Shown in pieces: positions 6,207 to 7,570 of a stretch of 7,570 bases of DNA. The DNA comes from Ignavibacteria bacterium UBA4661 (GTDB lineage: Bacteria > Bacteroidota > Ignavibacteria > Kapaibacteriales > UBA4661): assembly GCA_002405405.1 (NCBI GenBank), contig DHLT01000159.1, positions 1 through 7,570 of the forward strand. Reading direction: 5' to 3'. The translations under genes were made by a program, and so were the position numbers. Within the stretch, counting starts at the first letter, position 1. Each line of letters starts with the position of its first letter. Below the pieces are notes generated by a model. That model had not been told where the DNA came from, searched no databases, and saw only the letters and a list, made by a program, of their open reading frames with translations.

Positions 6207-7570
6207 TTAAAACGCCATGGTTTCTTTGACTGCTGCTACTATATCCGCCGGTTGTAGCAGAATAGCTTGTTCCAATACTTTAGAAAAACCAACATGCACA
6301 TCTTTGGAAGCAACACGGGTAACAGGAGCATCAAGATATCTGAAGCAATCCTTTCCGATACTCGAGGCAATTTCACCACCTAGACCACCTGTTAAGAAAT
6401 GCTCATGAATCACAACAGCTCGATTAGTCTTGCGCACTGAGGCATAGACTGTTTCTTTATCCCACGGTGCAAGTGAGCGCAAATCAATGATTTCAGGGTT
6501 AAATCCTGCTGCAAGTAATTCATCGAGGGCACGAAGGGTTACATGCATCGCATTTCCATACGTGATCAACGTAACATCACTACCTGATCGACGAATTTTC
6601 GCTTTACCAAATGGAATAATAAAGTCATCAGGAGGCATTGATGCACTTGCAGGACGATAGTTATACAAGAATTTTGGCTCAATGTACATGGTCATACCTT
6701 CAGAACGAATAGCACTACGCATCAAACCAATGGCATCATCAGCAAAAGATGGACATACTACACGCACACCTGGTATATGAGAAAAAACAGCATCAAGATT
6801 TTGCGAGTGATATAAGCCACCCTGAATGTATCCGCCGCTTGCCAAGCGTACAACAACATTCGGGGCAAATTGTCCTTTAGTTCGCCAATACTCGTGGGCG
6901 GATTCGATAAACTGTTCCATAGCGGGCCAAAAATAATCAGCGAATTCTGCCCCCTCAACCACGACACGGATATCCTTGCGATATCTTGTAAATCCATTTG
7001 CCGTACCCATAATATAGTCTTCTGCGATCGGCGCATTAAATACGCGATCATTACCAAACTCCGTCATCATTCCTTTTGGCACATTAAATATGCCTTGCTT
7101 TTCTTTCGAAGCAACGTCTTGCCCCCAAAGGAATGTATTGGGATTGCGCCGAAATTCTTGTTTCATTGCCTCGTTAATGCCTTCACGCAATGTTAATTGT
7201 GGAGCCGAAGGATCGTTCACATAACGCGATTCGGAATCATCATTGTAGTCTACTACTGCCGGAGGCATAACAAATTGCTTGTAACTCTCAGGAGCAGGAT
7301 CAGGAGCCGGCTCACAACGATCTGCCGCTGCAAAAATTGCTGCTTTATTTTCTGCTTCTATGGCGACAATTTCTTCTTCCTTGAGAATTTTTTTATCAAT
7401 CAAGAGTTTGCGCATACGTGGAAGCGGGTCACGAGATTTCATCTCTTCCAATTCTTCTTTTGAACGATATAAATCGTGATTATCGGAGTTTGAATGCGAG
7501 CCTAAACGATCACAGTCGGCATGAACAAATGCTGCACCTTGTCCTGAAAAAACATATTTGCGGGCTTCTT
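6207..7570 (-). CDS. 2-oxoacid dehydrogenase E1, fused alpha-beta subunit, 5' end cut by window edge
   Basis: E1 is the thiamine diphosphate (TPP)-dependent decarboxylase of pyruvate or branched-chain 2-oxoacid dehydrogenase complexes and passes the acyl group to lipoyl-E2. The frame is open from the TAA at 6207-6209 to the window edge (about 453 codons). The visible N-terminal part is the end of an E1-alpha domain: DCDRLGSHSNSDNHDLYRS (7517-7461, with the conserved His-Ser loop) and KSRDPLPRMRKLLI. A linker rich in Ala, Pro, Asp and Glu follows (about 7365-7200). Then comes a complete E1-beta domain: LTLREGINEAM, WGQDV, APIAEDYIMGTANG with the probable TPP-contacting Glu at 7022-7020, GGLYHSQN with the conserved His at 6809-6807, HIPGVRVVCPS, and EHFLTGGLGGEIAS near the C-terminus. 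Fused E1 proteins occur in Bacteroidota and relatives, usually at about 650-700 residues, so roughly 200 or more residues lie outside. A TTG at 7451 is internal, not the start. The substrate is undecided. Confidence 0.93.
   Translation of the reverse strand, partial: EARKYVFSGQGAAFVHADCDRLGSHSNSDNHDLYRSKEELEEMKSRDPLPRMRKLLIDKKILKEEEIVAIEAENKAAIFAAADRCEPAPDPAPESYKQFVMPPAVVDYNDDSESRYVNDPSAPQLTLREGINEAMKQEFRRNPNTFLWGQDVASKEKQGIFNVPKGMMTEFGNDRVFNAPIAEDYIMGTANGFTRYRKDIRVVVEGAEFADYFWPAMEQFIESAHEYWRTKGQFAPNVVVRLASGGYIQGGLYHSQNLDAVFSHIPGVRVVCPSFADDAIGLMRSAIRSEGMTMYIEPKFLYNYRPASASMPPDDFIIPFGKAKIRRSGSDVTLITYGNAMHVTLRALDELLAAGFNPEIIDLRSLAPWDKETVYASVRKTNRAVVIHEHFLTGGLGGEIASSIGKDCFRYLDAPVTRVASKDVHVGFSKVLEQAILLQPADIVAAVKETMAF

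Overview
The window reads as an ordinary bacterial chromosomal stretch. All seven genes I can support lie on the minus strand, so transcription runs from right to left. GC is moderate: a hand count over 661-1020 gives about 46%. Well-placed Shine-Dalgarno motifs are nearly absent. IspH carries an SSNGKVL-type variant and a non-canonical third-cysteine loop, and the 2-oxoacid dehydrogenase E1 has its alpha and beta parts fused. Together these suggest a member of the Bacteroidota/Chlorobiota (FCB) group. This is an inference from protein style, not a proven assignment.

Layout in the direction of transcription: (1) 7570-6207, a fused E1 alpha/beta subunit of a 2-oxoacid dehydrogenase, with its 5' end outside the window. 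(2) An intrinsic terminator at about 6147-6189. (3) 6111-4849, an MFS metabolite transporter. (4) 4848-4132, a HAD-type phosphatase whose ATG directly follows the transporter stop. (5) 4104-3451, cytidylate kinase (cmk). (6) 3365-2403, IspH of the MEP isoprenoid pathway. (7) 2406-1390, endolytic murein transglycosylase MltG, overlapping ispH by 4 bases. (8) 1333-1, a type III-like N6-adenine DNA methyltransferase (Mod), with its 3' end outside the window.

Genes 3 to 8 run head to tail with gaps of at most 85 bases and no clear terminator between them, so they could form one transcription unit. Cmk (CDP/dCDP supply), IspH (isoprenoid precursors, including the undecaprenyl carrier) and MltG (glycan strand termination) are housekeeping functions tied to growth and envelope synthesis. 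The transporter/HAD pair has no clear substrate. No stretch longer than about 100 bases lacks a gene.

The most interesting point is the methyltransferase. Its central target-recognition part (about 176-628) is clearly AT-richer (about 35% against 46% GC) and uses AGA/AGG for arginine, while the flanking catalytic parts use CGN. That pattern points to exchange of the specificity module by recombination. I found no CRISPR array, RNA gene, insertion sequence or clearly new system.
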